Shown here: one piece after another, positions 36,459 to 47,904 of the stretch
How positions within the stretch are numbered: the first letter of the stretch is position 1
How the letters are laid out: every line of letters begins with the position of its first letter
Assembly: GCF_015752045.1 (NCBI RefSeq)
Contig: NZ_JADOUS010000003.1
Span: 62,001-126,000, forward strand
Direction: 5' to 3'
Origin: Arthrobacter_D sp015752045
GTDB lineage: Bacteria; Actinomycetota; Actinomycetes; Actinomycetales; Micrococcaceae
DNA length: 64,000 nucleotides
The notes under the pieces: model-generated
Databases searched by the model: none
The model's input: only the letters and a program-made list of their open reading frames with translations
Told to the model about the DNA's origin: nothing
Position numbers and translations under genes: made by a program

Positions 36459-38471
36459 CTAGGTGGCGGCTCCGGTGAGGAACGCCTGCATGAGCGGCCC
36501 GCCGGAGGTGGAGCCCAGCTCGCCCTCCTCGACGAAGACGGCAACGGCGAGGTCTCCCTGCAGGGCGACGACCCAGGCGTGGGTGCGCGGGGGAGTCTCG
36601 CTGCCGAACTCGGCCGTACCGGTCTTCGCCAGGACGGGTGCGCCCGGGACATCCCGCAGCAGCTGCACGCCGCCCTGGGCGACGACGGCGCCCATGAGCG
36701 TCTTCAGCGTCGCGGACTCCGCGGCCGTGAAGGCACTCGGCTCCGCCGGGTCCGAGGGGGCCGCGGTCGGGGACGCCCCCGCGGTGGCGGACGGGGCGGT
36801 GGCGTCGTCGGTGGGCTGCTGGGAGGACGCCGCGCTCTCGGAGCCGGGATCGAGTGCGGTGGATTCCCCGGGCGCGAGGAGTGTGGGGGTGACGCGGGCG
36901 CCGGCGCCGACGGACGCCGCCATGGTGGCGAGCGAGAGGGGCGAGACGAGGACGTCGCCCTGGCCGATCATCGCGGCGGCGTGGGCGGTGCCCTCGGCCT
37001 CGGCGGGCACGGAGCCGAAGAAGGCGGGCGTCCCGATGCTCGCCTCGACGCCGATGCCGAGGTCGGCGGCGGCGCTCTCCAGTTCGGCCTGGCTGATCTC
37101 GTCCCGTGCCGCGATGAACCCGGTGTTGCAGGACTGCGCGAAGGTCTCGAGGAGGGGGATGGTGCCGACGAACCGGGCGGGATAGGTGCTGGCATTGGTG
37201 AATGTCCGGCCGTCCACCACGACCTCCTCGCTGCACTCGGTCGGTGTCTCGGGGGTGAAACCCGTGCGCAGCAGTGCGAGGCTCGTGGCGATCTTGAACG
37301 TCGATCCCGGCGGGTACTGCCCGAGCAGCGCCGTCTGCAGGCCCTCGCTGCCCGGCCCGTTGGCGGCGGCGAGGATCTCGCCCGTGCTGGGACGGATGGC
37401 CACGATGGACGACGCCGAGGGCTCGTCCGCGAGGACCTCCTCGCCGAGTGCCTGGAGCCGGGGGTCGAGGGTGGTGGCGAGGTCCTCGCCGTCCACGGGT
37501 GCCGTGGTGAAGAGGTTCCGGGGTGCCGTCGGCGCATCCCCCACGGGTACCGCGTCGACGGACAGGCCCGGGGTGCCGGCGAGGCGGGAGTTGTGCTGCA
37601 GCTGCAGTCCGGCGAGCCCGGTGGTGTCCCCGGCCCGGATGGCGCCGTCGGACTGCTCGACGAGCTCCGCGGTGGCCTCCCCGACGCCGCCGAGCAGCTC
37701 CCGGGCGAAGGTGCGGGTGGGCGCGAGCTCGAGCGTGTCCGCCTGGCGGAGTGCTCCCGGGACGGCGTCGATCTGCGCGTCGGTGACGGTCCGGGTGGCG
37801 TCGTCGCGCAGCACGAGGGCCACCACGAAGGCTTCCGCGCCGGCCGTGGTCACCTGTTCCTCGTAGCCCGCGGGATCGAGTTCCAGCAGTGTCGCCAGGG
37901 CGCGCGCGGAGGCGGCCTGCTGCGCCTCGGGGACCAGGGTCTTGTCGATGCCCACGCGGACGACGGGCCGCTGCGTGACGATGATCGCGCCGTTCGCGCC
38001 CGTGATGTCGCCGCGGTCCCCGGGGACGCGCGTCAGGGTGAGCTTCTCCTCCGGCAGGAGGTCGGGGACGAAGACGCCGGGATCCCAGGCTGCCTGCCAG
38101 GCGTCCTCGACGCGCGTGAGGTCCGCCGTCGTGGTGTACGTCCAGTCCTCGTCGGTCGCATCGAGGTCCCACGCGTACTCCAGCGTCGCCGTCGCCGTGT
38201 CCTCGCCGGTCTCCTCGACGCCGGCCACGGTGACCTGCGGCGGTTCCGGGGCGAAGCCCTCCGTGATGGCGGCGAGCTGGGCGGTCACCTCGGCGGGCTG
38301 CGCGGCGGTGAAGGCGGACTGTCCGACGTCGAGCCGGGCGAGCCCCTCGGCGAGTGTGCCGGCGGCGTCCTCGGCCGTCGGGCGGTCGTCGGTGCAGGCC
38401 GCGAGCGTGAGGGCGAGGGCGACGGTGGTCAGGACGGACGTGGCACGCTGCAGTTTCCCCATACGGCCCAT
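36459..38471 (-). CDS. Penicillin-binding protein with lipoprotein signal and NTF2-like N-terminus
   Basis: 670 residues. The leader LTLAAC (C26) is a lipobox. Residues 30-140 match the NTF2-like MecA_N domain, then a dimerisation region precedes the transpeptidase. Active-site motifs are PGSTFK with S390, SCNTGF (SxN) and AKTGTAEF (KTG). A serine/alanine/proline-rich insert occurs near residue 545. This is class B, the PbpA/PBP2-like group of actinobacteria that makes peptidoglycan cross-links outside the membrane. An N-terminal alternative ATG lies three codons downstream. It lies 140 bp upstream of the flotillin gene. Confidence 0.92.
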   Translation of the reverse strand: MGRMGKLQRATSVLTTVALALTLAACTDDRPTAEDAAGTLAEGLARLDVGQSAFTAAQPAEVTAQLAAITEGFAPEPPQVTVAGVEETGEDTATATLEYAWDLDATDEDWTYTTTADLTRVEDAWQAAWDPGVFVPDLLPEEKLTLTRVPGDRGDITGANGAIIVTQRPVVRVGIDKTLVPEAQQAASARALATLLELDPAGYEEQVTTAGAEAFVVALVLRDDATRTVTDAQIDAVPGALRQADTLELAPTRTFARELLGGVGEATAELVEQSDGAIRAGDTTGLAGLQLQHNSRLAGTPGLSVDAVPVGDAPTAPRNLFTTAPVDGEDLATTLDPRLQALGEEVLADEPSASSIVAIRPSTGEILAAANGPGSEGLQTALLGQYPPGSTFKIATSLALLRTGFTPETPTECSEEVVVDGRTFTNASTYPARFVGTIPLLETFAQSCNTGFIAARDEISQAELESAAADLGIGVEASIGTPAFFGSVPAEAEGTAHAAAMIGQGDVLVSPLSLATMAASVGAGARVTPTLLAPGESTALDPGSESAASSQQPTDDATAPSATAGASPTAAPSDPAEPSAFTAAESATLKTLMGAVVAQGGVQLLRDVPGAPVLAKTGTAEFGSETPPRTHAWVVALQGDLAVAVFVEEGELGSTSGGPLMQAFLTGAAT

Positions 38472-38626
38472 TATGTCCGAGGAGCCCGCAAGGCCCCGCT
38501 GACCTGACCGGCGCGCCGGGTGGGGCGCACGCGCCCTGATCGGAGGGACGACGCGTCCCGGGCGATGGGGGACGGACGCGGAGTCCCGGCGCCGGGTCCG
38601 GCAGTGGTCGGCGGCCGCTGACCTGC

Positions 38627-40240
38627 CTAGAACTCCGTCGTGCCGCGTGATCGGCGGGGGCGGCCGTCGGGATCCAGGACGAAACGGCTGAGCGGATCGG
38701 CCCAGAGACGGTGGAGGGGCGGCACCGGTTCGGGGATGTGGTGCCGTACCTGCCCGGCTGGACGGGACGCGCGGCGGCCCGTGTCATGCCATCGGTCCAA
38801 CGCGTCGGCGGTGGTGTTCCACAGCTCGAGCCCGGCTGCCGGGTCCTGGAGGCGTGGGTCGTCCTGCTCCAGGCCCAGGTGTTCGGCCCAGAGCTGGAGC
38901 CGGAACTCGCGGGCCAGCGGACGGTGGGGCTCCTGTCCGGCGTCCGTGCGGGTCGGTGCCGACGTGCCGTCAGTGGTGTCGAGTACGGCGCAGGTGAGTT
39001 CGCTGTCCGTGGTCCAGGATCGGCGGTTGAAGTTGTCCGAGCCGCAGGCGAACCAGTCGTCGTCGATGATGCAGATCTTGGCGTGGACGTAGATCGGCGT
39101 CCCGGAGCTGTTCTCCAGGTCGAACACGCCGACCCTGCCGGGCGCGGCCCGGTGGAGTGTCCGCATGGCGCGCAGTTGCCCGATCCGCCTGGGCGGACCT
39201 CCGAAGAAGCCGTCGGAGTCCGGGTACCGGGGCACCACGGCGATCACCGTCAGGTCGGGGTTCTGCTCCAGTGCCCTGGCGATGCCGGCAGCGACTTCCG
39301 TCGACCACAGGTACTGGTCCTCGATGTAGATCAGTGAGCGGGCCCGGGAGAAGGCCTTCGCGTAGCCGCGGGCGATGCTCCGGTCGCCGTCGGGCGCGAA
39401 GGGGAACGGGGGGTGCCTGACGCCGTAGGTACGGAGCAGCTGCACGGCGTGGGGGCCTGCCGGTGGTGGCGGCGGAGCAGCCTCCGGAAGCGGCTGGGGG
39501 TGCCGTGGCATGCGGGCCAGGCGATGCAGCAGCATCCGGTACGGCGTGCGATGGTCCAGGGGATGCGGGTCGTTCCACCGTTCAGCGAACAGCTCGAGGA
39601 CATCCGCCACGACGGGCCCGCGGAGCTCGAGGGCGGCATCGTGCCAGGGGGGCCGTTTCCCGTACCGGGGATCCATCGCCACCGCTTGCGGGTCTCCTGC
39701 GTGGTCGGCGTCGTCCCGCCTGCTGTGGGAGAGGTCGATCCCGCCGACGAACGCGACGTCACGCGACGGGTCGTCACGACGGCGGATGACGAAGAGTTTC
39801 TGGTGGTGGGAGCCGAAGAGGCGTACACGCTGATCCAGGAGCACCTCGCCGCCTGCGTCGTTGACCTGGCGACTCAGGAGCTCGTTGGACCGGCCGCTGA
39901 TCGGAGCCGACACGCGCTCGCCGTGGGATCGCCAGATCAGGCCCCGCACCTCCACTCCCGCACGGGCCAGACCCGCGAGCAGCCCGCCGATCGACGGGCC
40001 GTCCTCCGTCAGCCGCTCGTCGCCGTCGCCGCGCCAGTCGGTGAACCACACGCGGTCTCCCGCCTGCAGGGCCGTCAGTTCCTCGTGCAGTCGGGCGAAG
40101 TAGGTCGCTCCATGGATCAGGGGCCGCACGAGGTTGCCCTCGGACCAGGACGGCGACCCTGCATCACCCGCCTGCACGTCCGACGCCGGACTCCCCCGTT
40201 CGGCACGGCTCAGGAACCAGCTCTCGACGTCACCGTCCAC
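38627..40240 (-). CDS. Phospholipase D-like protein (two HKD motifs)
   Basis: 537 residues from GTG 40240, with GGAGCATCGA upstream. HKD motif 1 is GSHHQKLFVI (first third) and motif 2 is YVHAKICIIDDDWFACGSDNF (last third), both complete. The spacing and QYLWSTEVAAGIARAL block fit the PLD family of phosphatidyltransferases/hydrolases. There is no signal peptide. The role could be phospholipid turnover or an alcohol transfer; context does not decide. It is divergent from clpB. Confidence 0.88.
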   Translation of the reverse strand: MDGDVESWFLSRAERGSPASDVQAGDAGSPSWSEGNLVRPLIHGATYFARLHEELTALQAGDRVWFTDWRGDGDERLTEDGPSIGGLLAGLARAGVEVRGLIWRSHGERVSAPISGRSNELLSRQVNDAGGEVLLDQRVRLFGSHHQKLFVIRRRDDPSRDVAFVGGIDLSHSRRDDADHAGDPQAVAMDPRYGKRPPWHDAALELRGPVVADVLELFAERWNDPHPLDHRTPYRMLLHRLARMPRHPQPLPEAAPPPPPAGPHAVQLLRTYGVRHPPFPFAPDGDRSIARGYAKAFSRARSLIYIEDQYLWSTEVAAGIARALEQNPDLTVIAVVPRYPDSDGFFGGPPRRIGQLRAMRTLHRAAPGRVGVFDLENSSGTPIYVHAKICIIDDDWFACGSDNFNRRSWTTDSELTCAVLDTTDGTSAPTRTDAGQEPHRPLAREFRLQLWAEHLGLEQDDPRLQDPAAGLELWNTTADALDRWHDTGRRASRPAGQVRHHIPEPVPPLHRLWADPLSRFVLDPDGRPRRSRGTTEF

Positions 40241-40350
40241 TCGATGCTCCTTCGGGGGCCCGGGGCAAGGCCGGTGGTGTCCGGTCTCCAGAGTCAGCGT
40301 ACGAAGACGCCGGCCCGTGCGCGACCCGCGTCGTCCTGCCCCCCTGGATC

Positions 40351-40364
40351 GGGGGGGGGGGGGG
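40351..40364. repeat. Run of 14 guanines upstream of clpB
   Basis: Fourteen G in a row, preceded by CTGGATC and followed by CGACGCC, lie 12 bp upstream of the HAIR site and about where the -35 region of clpB should be. In a genome with no other such run in the window this is striking. A length error in sequencing is possible. Confidence 0.9.
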
Positions 40365-40375
40365 CGACGCCGAAA

Positions 40376-40396
40376 GTTGAGTCGAGTACACTCAAG
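40376..40396. promoter_or_regulatory. HAIR operator 3, at the clpB promoter
   Basis: GTTGAGT-CGAGTAC-ACTCAAG is a perfect TTGAGT-N7-ACTCAA dyad. It overlaps TACACT (40387-40392), the likely clpB -10, and lies 42 bp before GTG 40438. HspR control of clpB, shared with dnaK, follows. Confidence 0.88.
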
Positions 40397-40437
40397 GCGT
40401 CACCAGGATCTGCACCCAGACCGGAAGGGAACCGCGC

Positions 40438-43062
<2,625 letters not shown>

Positions 43063-43147
43063 CCGGGGCCGCTGCGGGTCATGCGCACGGGGTACGTCCG
43101 CCGGTGCTGCGGTGTGCCCCGGTGCTGCTGTGTCCTGCCGGCTCCCC

Positions 43148-44143
43148 TCAGGGGTCCAGCAGGCTGTGGCTGACGGGACCGCCGTCCTCGACGACCGCGA
43201 AGCAGTCCACGCGGCGGTCCCCGTCCGCCCAGGTCCCCTCCGTGGGCGTGGCGCGCAGGAGCGTGACCTGGAGGTCCTCCGTGACGACGTCCGGGTCGAT
43301 GCCGGCGGAGGCCGCGGCGCATGCCGCCTCGGCGCGGAGGCCCAGCTGGTCGCGACCCGGGAACTCGGCGTCGTCGGCGTAGTCCTCGCTCGCCACGAGC
43401 TGCGCGTTGTGCGGCTCCGAGCAGTCGACCAGGACGGCCTCCTCCGTGATGTCCGTGAACTCGGCCAGGCAGTCCCCGGCCGCGAGCGACGACGGGTCCA
43501 CGCGTCCCTCGTCCTCCGATCCTCCGAACAGCGAGAGGAGCAGCCAGGCGACGAGCCCGAGCAGCACGACGGCGCCGCCGGCGACCAGCAGGAGCGGGAC
43601 GAAGCCGCTCCTGGACCGGGTCCGGTCCCGCTTGGGGTGTGCCTCGGACGCCGGTTCGCCACCCGGCGTCGTCGGGACCCACCCCGCGGGCGTGACGGCG
43701 TATTCGCCCGGTGGGGCGGCGGCCGCCTCCCCGGTCCTGTCCGCCGCGACATCCACCGGATCGACGGAGGCCGCCCCCGCGGGCGTGACGGCGTGTTCGC
43801 CCGGTGGCATGGCGACCGGGGCGCCGGGCGGCAGGGGGCCGCCCACCAGGGTCCTCGCCTCCTCGGCCGCGGCGGCCACGGCGCGGGCTTCGGCTGCGGC
43901 ATCGTCGAGCGACGCAGCCTCCGCGACCTCGGGGCTGATCTGCGCCGGTTCGAGGGCGGGTTCCTCGAGGTCCAGGGTGTCCGGGGATACGGTCAGCTCG
44001 GGCTCCAGCGCCTCGGCGGAGATGTCCGGGTCGTCGAGGACCACGGTGTCGGGGTCGAGCACGTCGGCGCCTTCGGGTTCCCCGGCGCCGTCCGGCCCGG
44101 GCTCGTGACTGGGATCCGCCGGCACCTGCTCCTCGTTGCTCAT
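43148..44143 (-). CDS. Membrane protein with septum-formation-like C-terminal domain
   Basis: 331 residues from ATG 44143, with AAGGAGA upstream. About 190 acidic, proline-rich, low-complexity residues (repeated GEHAVTPAG and GEYAVTPAG) precede a basic patch (PKRDRTRSRSG), one transmembrane helix (about 197-217) and an extracellular domain with AGDCLAEFTDITEEAVLVDCSEPHNAQLV. The paired C and H pattern matches the actinobacterial septum-formation domain. Two cysteine pairs may form disulfides. Function is inferred. Confidence 0.7.
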   Translation of the reverse strand: MSNEEQVPADPSHEPGPDGAGEPEGADVLDPDTVVLDDPDISAEALEPELTVSPDTLDLEEPALEPAQISPEVAEAASLDDAAAEARAVAAAAEEARTLVGGPLPPGAPVAMPPGEHAVTPAGAASVDPVDVAADRTGEAAAAPPGEYAVTPAGWVPTTPGGEPASEAHPKRDRTRSRSGFVPLLLVAGGAVVLLGLVAWLLLSLFGGSEDEGRVDPSSLAAGDCLAEFTDITEEAVLVDCSEPHNAQLVASEDYADDAEFPGRDQLGLRAEAACAAASAGIDPDVVTEDLQVTLLRATPTEGTWADGDRRVDCFAVVEDGGPVSHSLLDP

Positions 44144-44448
44144 GGGGTTGCTGTCTCCTTGCGATCCTGGTGCCGCATGGTCGCTACCATGGCCGGCGCT
44201 CCGACGTCGAGTCGACTCTATCCAAGAACGCCTGCGAAGAGACCGTCCCGCGGAAATCCTGTGCCACGGCCTGCGCCCCCGCGGTCGGGGGTGTTCGGCG
44301 GGACCCGAGGGCCCGCGCACTCGGGTGCCCCCGAAAACATGTAACCTATACTTACGACAAAACGACCAAATACTCCGGGGCCTCGCTGCAGCCTTGGGCC
44401 TCGTGCCCCAGTGACATTTCCGGATCGACGCACAAAGGGGGTCACGCC
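44144..44448. promoter_or_regulatory. 305-bp divergent promoter region for the membrane protein and DUF3073 genes
   Basis: On the plus strand TATACT (44347-44352) is a good -10 for the DUF3073 gene, about 95 bp before its ATG. No clear -35 is visible. A GC-rich stretch with GGGTGCCCC lies upstream. Nothing else is recognisable. Confidence 0.5.
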
Positions 44449-44685
44449 ATGGGGCGCGGCCGTCAAAAGGCAAAAGCTACCAAGCAGGCCAGGGACATGA
44501 AGTATTTCAGTCCGGCCACTGATTATTCGGCACTGCAGCGAGAGCTCACAGGCCCGGGTAGTCGTGCATCCACCCGACGTACCGAACCGCTCGAGCCGGT
44601 CGAACCGGACTACTCGGAGTATGCGGACAAGTACGCCGACGAACTCGACGACGGCGAGGAGAACGGCTCACGCCGCACCGGCTGA
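44449..44685 (+). CDS. DUF3073 family protein
   Basis: 78 residues from ATG 44449, with AAAGGGGG upstream. It begins MGRGRQKAKATKQARDMKY with the basic start and FSPATDYSALQREL motif of DUF3073 and continues to an acidic tail (YADKYADELDDGEE). The family is found only in actinobacteria and its role is unknown. The longer frame from 44170 is intergenic. A UUCG hairpin separates it from the convergent ROK gene. Confidence 0.93.
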   Translation: MGRGRQKAKATKQARDMKYFSPATDYSALQRELTGPGSRASTRRTEPLEPVEPDYSEYADKYADELDDGEENGSRRTG

Positions 44686-44736
44686 CCCGGCCGGCCGGTC
44701 CTCTTCGGGCCGGACGGCGAATCGTGAACCACACGG

Positions 44737-44762
44737 CGCATCGCCCCTTCGGGGACGGTGCG
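44737..44762. terminator. UUCG-tetraloop hairpin between DUF3073 and ROK genes
   Basis: CGCATCG and CGGTGCG flank CCC-TTCG-GGG with one C-A mismatch. The stable TTCG loop and convergent position suggest a bidirectional terminator. Confidence 0.65.
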
Positions 44763-44792
44763 TCGTTCTGCATGCCCGGACGGCGGCACGCT

Positions 44793-45953
44793 TCAGGCCG
44801 GCGAGGCGAGGAGGGGCTGGAAGGCCAGCTCTGCGGCGCCGACGAGCAGGAGCTCCGGTCCCAGCGTCGCGCGCCGCACGGTCACGCGGCCGGCCAGCGA
44901 GCCCGCATTGACGATCTCGGCGAGCCGGTCGCCCCGGAAGCCGACGAGCGATCCGAGGAACCCGCCCAGGACGATCAGTCCCGGGTCGAAGATGTTGACG
45001 AAGTCCGTGAGGGCCACGGCGAGCAGGTCCAGCTGCCGTTCGGCCTCCACCCGGACGGCCTCGGGCGGGGTGCCCGACAGCACACGTTCGAGGGCCTCGA
45101 TGCCCCCGCCGTCCAGGCCTGCCGCCCCGAGCAGCCGCTCGAGGCGGGCCTCGGCGTCGAGGCAGCCCGAACGCCCGCAGTGGCAGGCCCGGCCGCCCGG
45201 GCTGACGAGCGTATGGCCCAGCTCCCCGCCGTACCCGCGGCTGCCGACCAGCTGCGCACCCCCGCTCACGATGCCGCCGCCGATGCCGCTCGCGCTGCCG
45301 TTGAGGTAGACGGCGTCGTCGACGCCGAGCGCCGCGCCGAAGATGCTCTCCGCGAGCGATCCGAGGGACGCGTCGTTCGCGGCCACGACCGGCAGGCCGA
45401 GGGCGGCGCCGAAGGGGCCCGTGAGGTCGACGTCGTGCCAGCCGAGGTGCGGCGCGACGAGCACCCGCCCCGTGCCCGCGTTGACGAGCCCGGGCAGCGC
45501 GATGCCGACGCCGAGCACCCGGTCGAGCCCGGCCACGGTGGGTCGGAGGCCTGCCACGATCTCGCGCGTGAGCCCGACCGCGTCCTCGAGCGAGGGGATG
45601 CCCCGGGTCTCGCGGCGGATCCTCGCATGGACGTGGCCGCCCAGCCCGACGACGCCGACGGTCAGCGCATCGATGTCGGGGTTGACGGCGATCACCGCTA
45701 TTGCCGGGTTCGCCTGCACGATGGGGCTCGGACGGCCCACCCGACCGCCGACGGCCGGTTCCGTCTCGCGGACGAGGTTCTTCGCGGAGAGCGCCGACAC
45801 CAGGGCGCCCACCGTGGAGCGGTTGAAGCCGCTGCGCCGGGTGAGTTCCGCGCGGGACAGCGGGCCGCCGCGGTGGACCATCGTGAGGATCTGTGAGAGG
45901 TTCTGTGCGCGCAGGCCCTCGGTACCGTTCGCCACACCGGGTAGTGACCGCAC
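44793..45953 (-). CDS. ROK-family regulator/sugar kinase homologue
   Basis: 386 residues from GTG 45953. An N-terminal winged helix (QNLSQILTMVHRGGPLSRAELTRRSGFNRSTVG) marks it as a ROK repressor. The ROK domain has GVGIALPGLVNAGTGRV, ELGHTLVSPGGRACHCGRSGCLDAEA with the zinc-binding CHCGRSGCLD cluster, and later IFDPGLIVLGG. It probably represses a sugar gene nearby or elsewhere. No clear target operon is next to it; xylAB is about 7.5 kb away and a link is only a guess. Confidence 0.87.
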   Translation of the reverse strand: MRSLPGVANGTEGLRAQNLSQILTMVHRGGPLSRAELTRRSGFNRSTVGALVSALSAKNLVRETEPAVGGRVGRPSPIVQANPAIAVIAVNPDIDALTVGVVGLGGHVHARIRRETRGIPSLEDAVGLTREIVAGLRPTVAGLDRVLGVGIALPGLVNAGTGRVLVAPHLGWHDVDLTGPFGAALGLPVVAANDASLGSLAESIFGAALGVDDAVYLNGSASGIGGGIVSGGAQLVGSRGYGGELGHTLVSPGGRACHCGRSGCLDAEARLERLLGAAGLDGGGIEALERVLSGTPPEAVRVEAERQLDLLAVALTDFVNIFDPGLIVLGGFLGSLVGFRGDRLAEIVNAGSLAGRVTVRRATLGPELLLVGAAELAFQPLLASPA

Positions 45954-46164
45954 AGCCTCGGGTTCTCCTTCGTCCTGCAGGAGCCTCCTGCGCCTTGCCT
46001 CGCCCTTATCGTATCCAGCCCCCGCCGCAGGGGTGCCTCGGGATGGAACCAGGCCGTCGCCCGGTCATCGTCCGGCGCATGGCGCGAGGATGCCGCGGGC
46101 CCGGGTGGTGCTCACGGCAGGCTCCCGTGGCCTCCGCAGTGCGCTGCGCCCGCGGGGTTCGGCT

Positions 46165-46458
46165 CTAGTCCGAGGACCAGGCCTGCACGTAGTCGGCCCG
46201 GGGCCGCCGGGGGAGATCATCGATCAGTTCGTTGAGGGCCAGTGCGACGGTGTTGCGCTCGCCCTGAGGGAGCGGGAGCATGCCGTGCAGGTAGGCGTCC
46301 AGCTCGAACTCCGTGAGGTAGCCGCCGATGCTGAAGTAGTGGAGCCAGAGGTCGCGGGCAAGAAGATCCGCGTGATGTGCTGCGAGCCAAGTGCTGTGCT
46401 GCTGGGTCTGTGCGGTCATTCGGGTGCCTGCTCGGGCTGCGACCGGGAAATGGGCCAT
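46165..46458 (-). CDS. Small conserved-looking protein of unknown function
   Basis: 97 residues from ATG 46458 (MTAQ at 46419 is an alternative). The region LWLHYFSIGGYLTEFELDAYLHGMLPLPQGERNTVALALNELIDDL looks like a compact helical domain, without a motif I know. I have seen similar short proteins in Arthrobacter but cannot name the family. It has an upstream palindrome at 46521-46530 and faces away from the TetR gene end. Confidence 0.55.
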   Translation of the reverse strand: MAHFPVAARAGTRMTAQTQQHSTWLAAHHADLLARDLWLHYFSIGGYLTEFELDAYLHGMLPLPQGERNTVALALNELIDDLPRRPRADYVQAWSSD

Positions 46459-46520
46459 GTCTGTGCTCTTGAAAACACCCCCGGGGAACCGGAATAGCCC
46501 CGGGCGGACACTTGTTGTAA

Positions 46521-46530
46521 GTAAGCTTAC
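46521..46530. promoter_or_regulatory. Palindrome upstream of the small gene at 46165-46458
   Basis: GTAAGCTTAC is a perfect 10-bp palindrome inside TTGTAAGTAAGCTTACC. It shares the AGTAAGC half-site with the dyad at 47292-47311 in the TetR promoter region, so the same regulator may bind both. Confidence 0.4.
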
Positions 46531-46532
46531 CG

Positions 46533-47273
46533 TTAGGCGGGGGTCACTGGCGAGTCCTGGAGTTGCGCCTCCAGGCCGTGGAGGATGATGGTCATGCCCT
46601 GGTCGAGTTCGGCCTCGCCGTCGTAGTCCAGCAGGACCGCCGCGAGGTCGCGCAGGTTGGGGAAGTCCTTCCTGGGGAGCCTGTGCAGACCCAGGCGCAG
46701 ACCGATCTCGTCCTCGTCGGCGTTGACCACGAACTCCTCGAGCTCATTGATGAGGTGTCCCATGAGGAAGCCGTAATAGGCGCGGTACGCGTGCAGGGCG
46801 CCGGCCGGATCGAAACCGGCTTCGCGGAGGATGGCAAGGATCCGCTCGAGTGGCCTGAGCGCGCCGAGCGGCCGCAGCCCCAGGGGTGTGGACAGGGGGC
46901 GCGTCACCAACAGGGGGATGAGATGCGGATGCTGGAGGGCCAGATGACGGAAGTCGTGGGCTGCCCGGCGAAGCTGGTCCAGCCACGCCCCGCCGCCGCT
47001 GCCCGCCACGGGGATGGCCCACTGGTCCAGCAGCAGTTCGGCGAGCCCGTCCAGCAGTGACTCACGGTTGGTCGAGTACCGGTACAGGGCCATCGGATCC
47101 CGGCCGAGCCTCGCAGCGAGGTGCCGCATCGACAGGGCCTCGAGTCCGTCCTCGTCCACCAGCTGGATAGCGGTCCGCAGGACGAGGTCGCGGCTCAGGG
47201 GTCCACGCGTGGGGCTTCCACCCGCGGCCTCTTCGCCGGGACTGCTGTCCTGCCTCGTCACGATCCTGAACAC
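46533..47273 (-). CDS. TetR-family transcriptional regulator
   Basis: 246 residues from GTG 47273, with AGGGA upstream. The TetR helix-turn-helix reads AIQLVDEDGLEALSMRHLAARLGRDPMALYRYSTNRESLLD. The rest has the length of a TetR_C tetracycline-repressor-like domain. It is divergent from the small membrane protein gene at 47454, with two strong dyads between, so it probably represses that gene and itself. The ligand may be a lipid, given the desaturase downstream; this is a guess. Confidence 0.88.
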   Translation of the reverse strand: MFRIVTRQDSSPGEEAAGGSPTRGPLSRDLVLRTAIQLVDEDGLEALSMRHLAARLGRDPMALYRYSTNRESLLDGLAELLLDQWAIPVAGSGGGAWLDQLRRAAHDFRHLALQHPHLIPLLVTRPLSTPLGLRPLGALRPLERILAILREAGFDPAGALHAYRAYYGFLMGHLINELEEFVVNADEDEIGLRLGLHRLPRKDFPNLRDLAAVLLDYDGEAELDQGMTIILHGLEAQLQDSPVTPA

Positions 47274-47291
47274 CTGTTCCCTGATGCGGCA

Positions 47292-47311
47292 TTAGTAAGC
47301 CGTCTTGCTAA
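47292..47311. promoter_or_regulatory. Candidate TetR operator A
   Basis: TTAGTAAG-CCGT-CTTGCTAA has 8-bp arms with one mismatch. It lies 19 bp upstream of the TetR start and shares AGTAAGC with 46521-46530. Confidence 0.6.
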
Positions 47312-47317
47312 TTTGGA

Positions 47318-47346
47318 CTCTACACCATAGTGTCTACGGTGTAGAG
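47318..47346. promoter_or_regulatory. Candidate TetR operator B
   Basis: CTCTACACC (47318-47326) and GGTGTAGAG (47338-47346) are perfect 9-bp arms over an 11-bp spacer. A long dyad between divergent genes next to a TetR gene is a typical operator. Confidence 0.72.
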
Positions 47347-47453
47347 CGGTCGTAGAGGACACTGCGGATCCTTCCAGCTCACACATCCATGGACGAGCCC
47401 GATCAGGGCATCCATCGCCGTAGAGCGGCCCCCTTACGTTTCAGGAGAATTTC

Positions 47454-47756
47454 TTGGCTAATAGCACTGCGCACAGCAACACCCATTCCAACAACAACGT
47501 CACCGGCGACCACGCGGTGGAGAACCGCCGCTCGACCGAGACGAAGGCCTCGACCAAGACCACCGAGTTGTTCGCCTACGTCGCGATGGTCATCGCGACG
47601 GTCATCACCTCGGTGATGGTGGGTAACGGCGACGGCGGCGGCGATGACATCTTCGACGGCCGTGATGCCATGCAGCTGATCACGTACCTGACCATCGGCT
47701 ACATGGTGGCCCGCGGACTGGCGAAGTCCGGAAGCCGCGAGCACTACAACGCATAG
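47454..47756 (+). CDS. Small membrane protein of unknown function
   Basis: 100 residues from TTG 47454, with CAGGAGA at 47442-47448. The first 35 residues are polar, rich in S, T, N and H. Two hydrophobic helices follow (about 39-56 and 74-88) around a GDGGGDD loop. No family recognised. It is the first gene after the TetR operators and ends before a perfect terminator, so it is separate from the desaturase. Confidence 0.7.
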   Translation: MANSTAHSNTHSNNNVTGDHAVENRRSTETKASTKTTELFAYVAMVIATVITSVMVGNGDGGGDDIFDGRDAMQLITYLTIGYMVARGLAKSGSREHYNA

Positions 47757-47764
47757 CCCGCATC

Positions 47765-47803
47765 GTCATCCCCGTGCCTGGAATCCTCCGGCACGGGGAT
47801 GAC
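47765..47803 (+). terminator. Perfect 14-bp hairpin terminator
   Basis: GTCATCCCCGTGCC (47765-47778) and GGCACGGGGATGAC (47790-47803) pair without mismatch over an 11-nt loop, 9 bp after the preceding stop. Confidence 0.8.
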
Positions 47804-47904
47804 CTGTATCCCGCGCCCCTGCCCGCTCGATCCTGACGGCCACCGGTCAGCGCCACCAGCGACACTGACCCACCCACTACCCATCACGACCGCCAAGGAC
47901 CTTC

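Noticed and set aside
34831..38787. A single 1318-residue frame joining flotillin to sequence over the penicillin-binding protein.
   Set aside because: Upstream of GTG 36318 the translation is arginine/proline-rich with no homology, and the penicillin-binding protein is in another frame with full motifs. No fusion is present.
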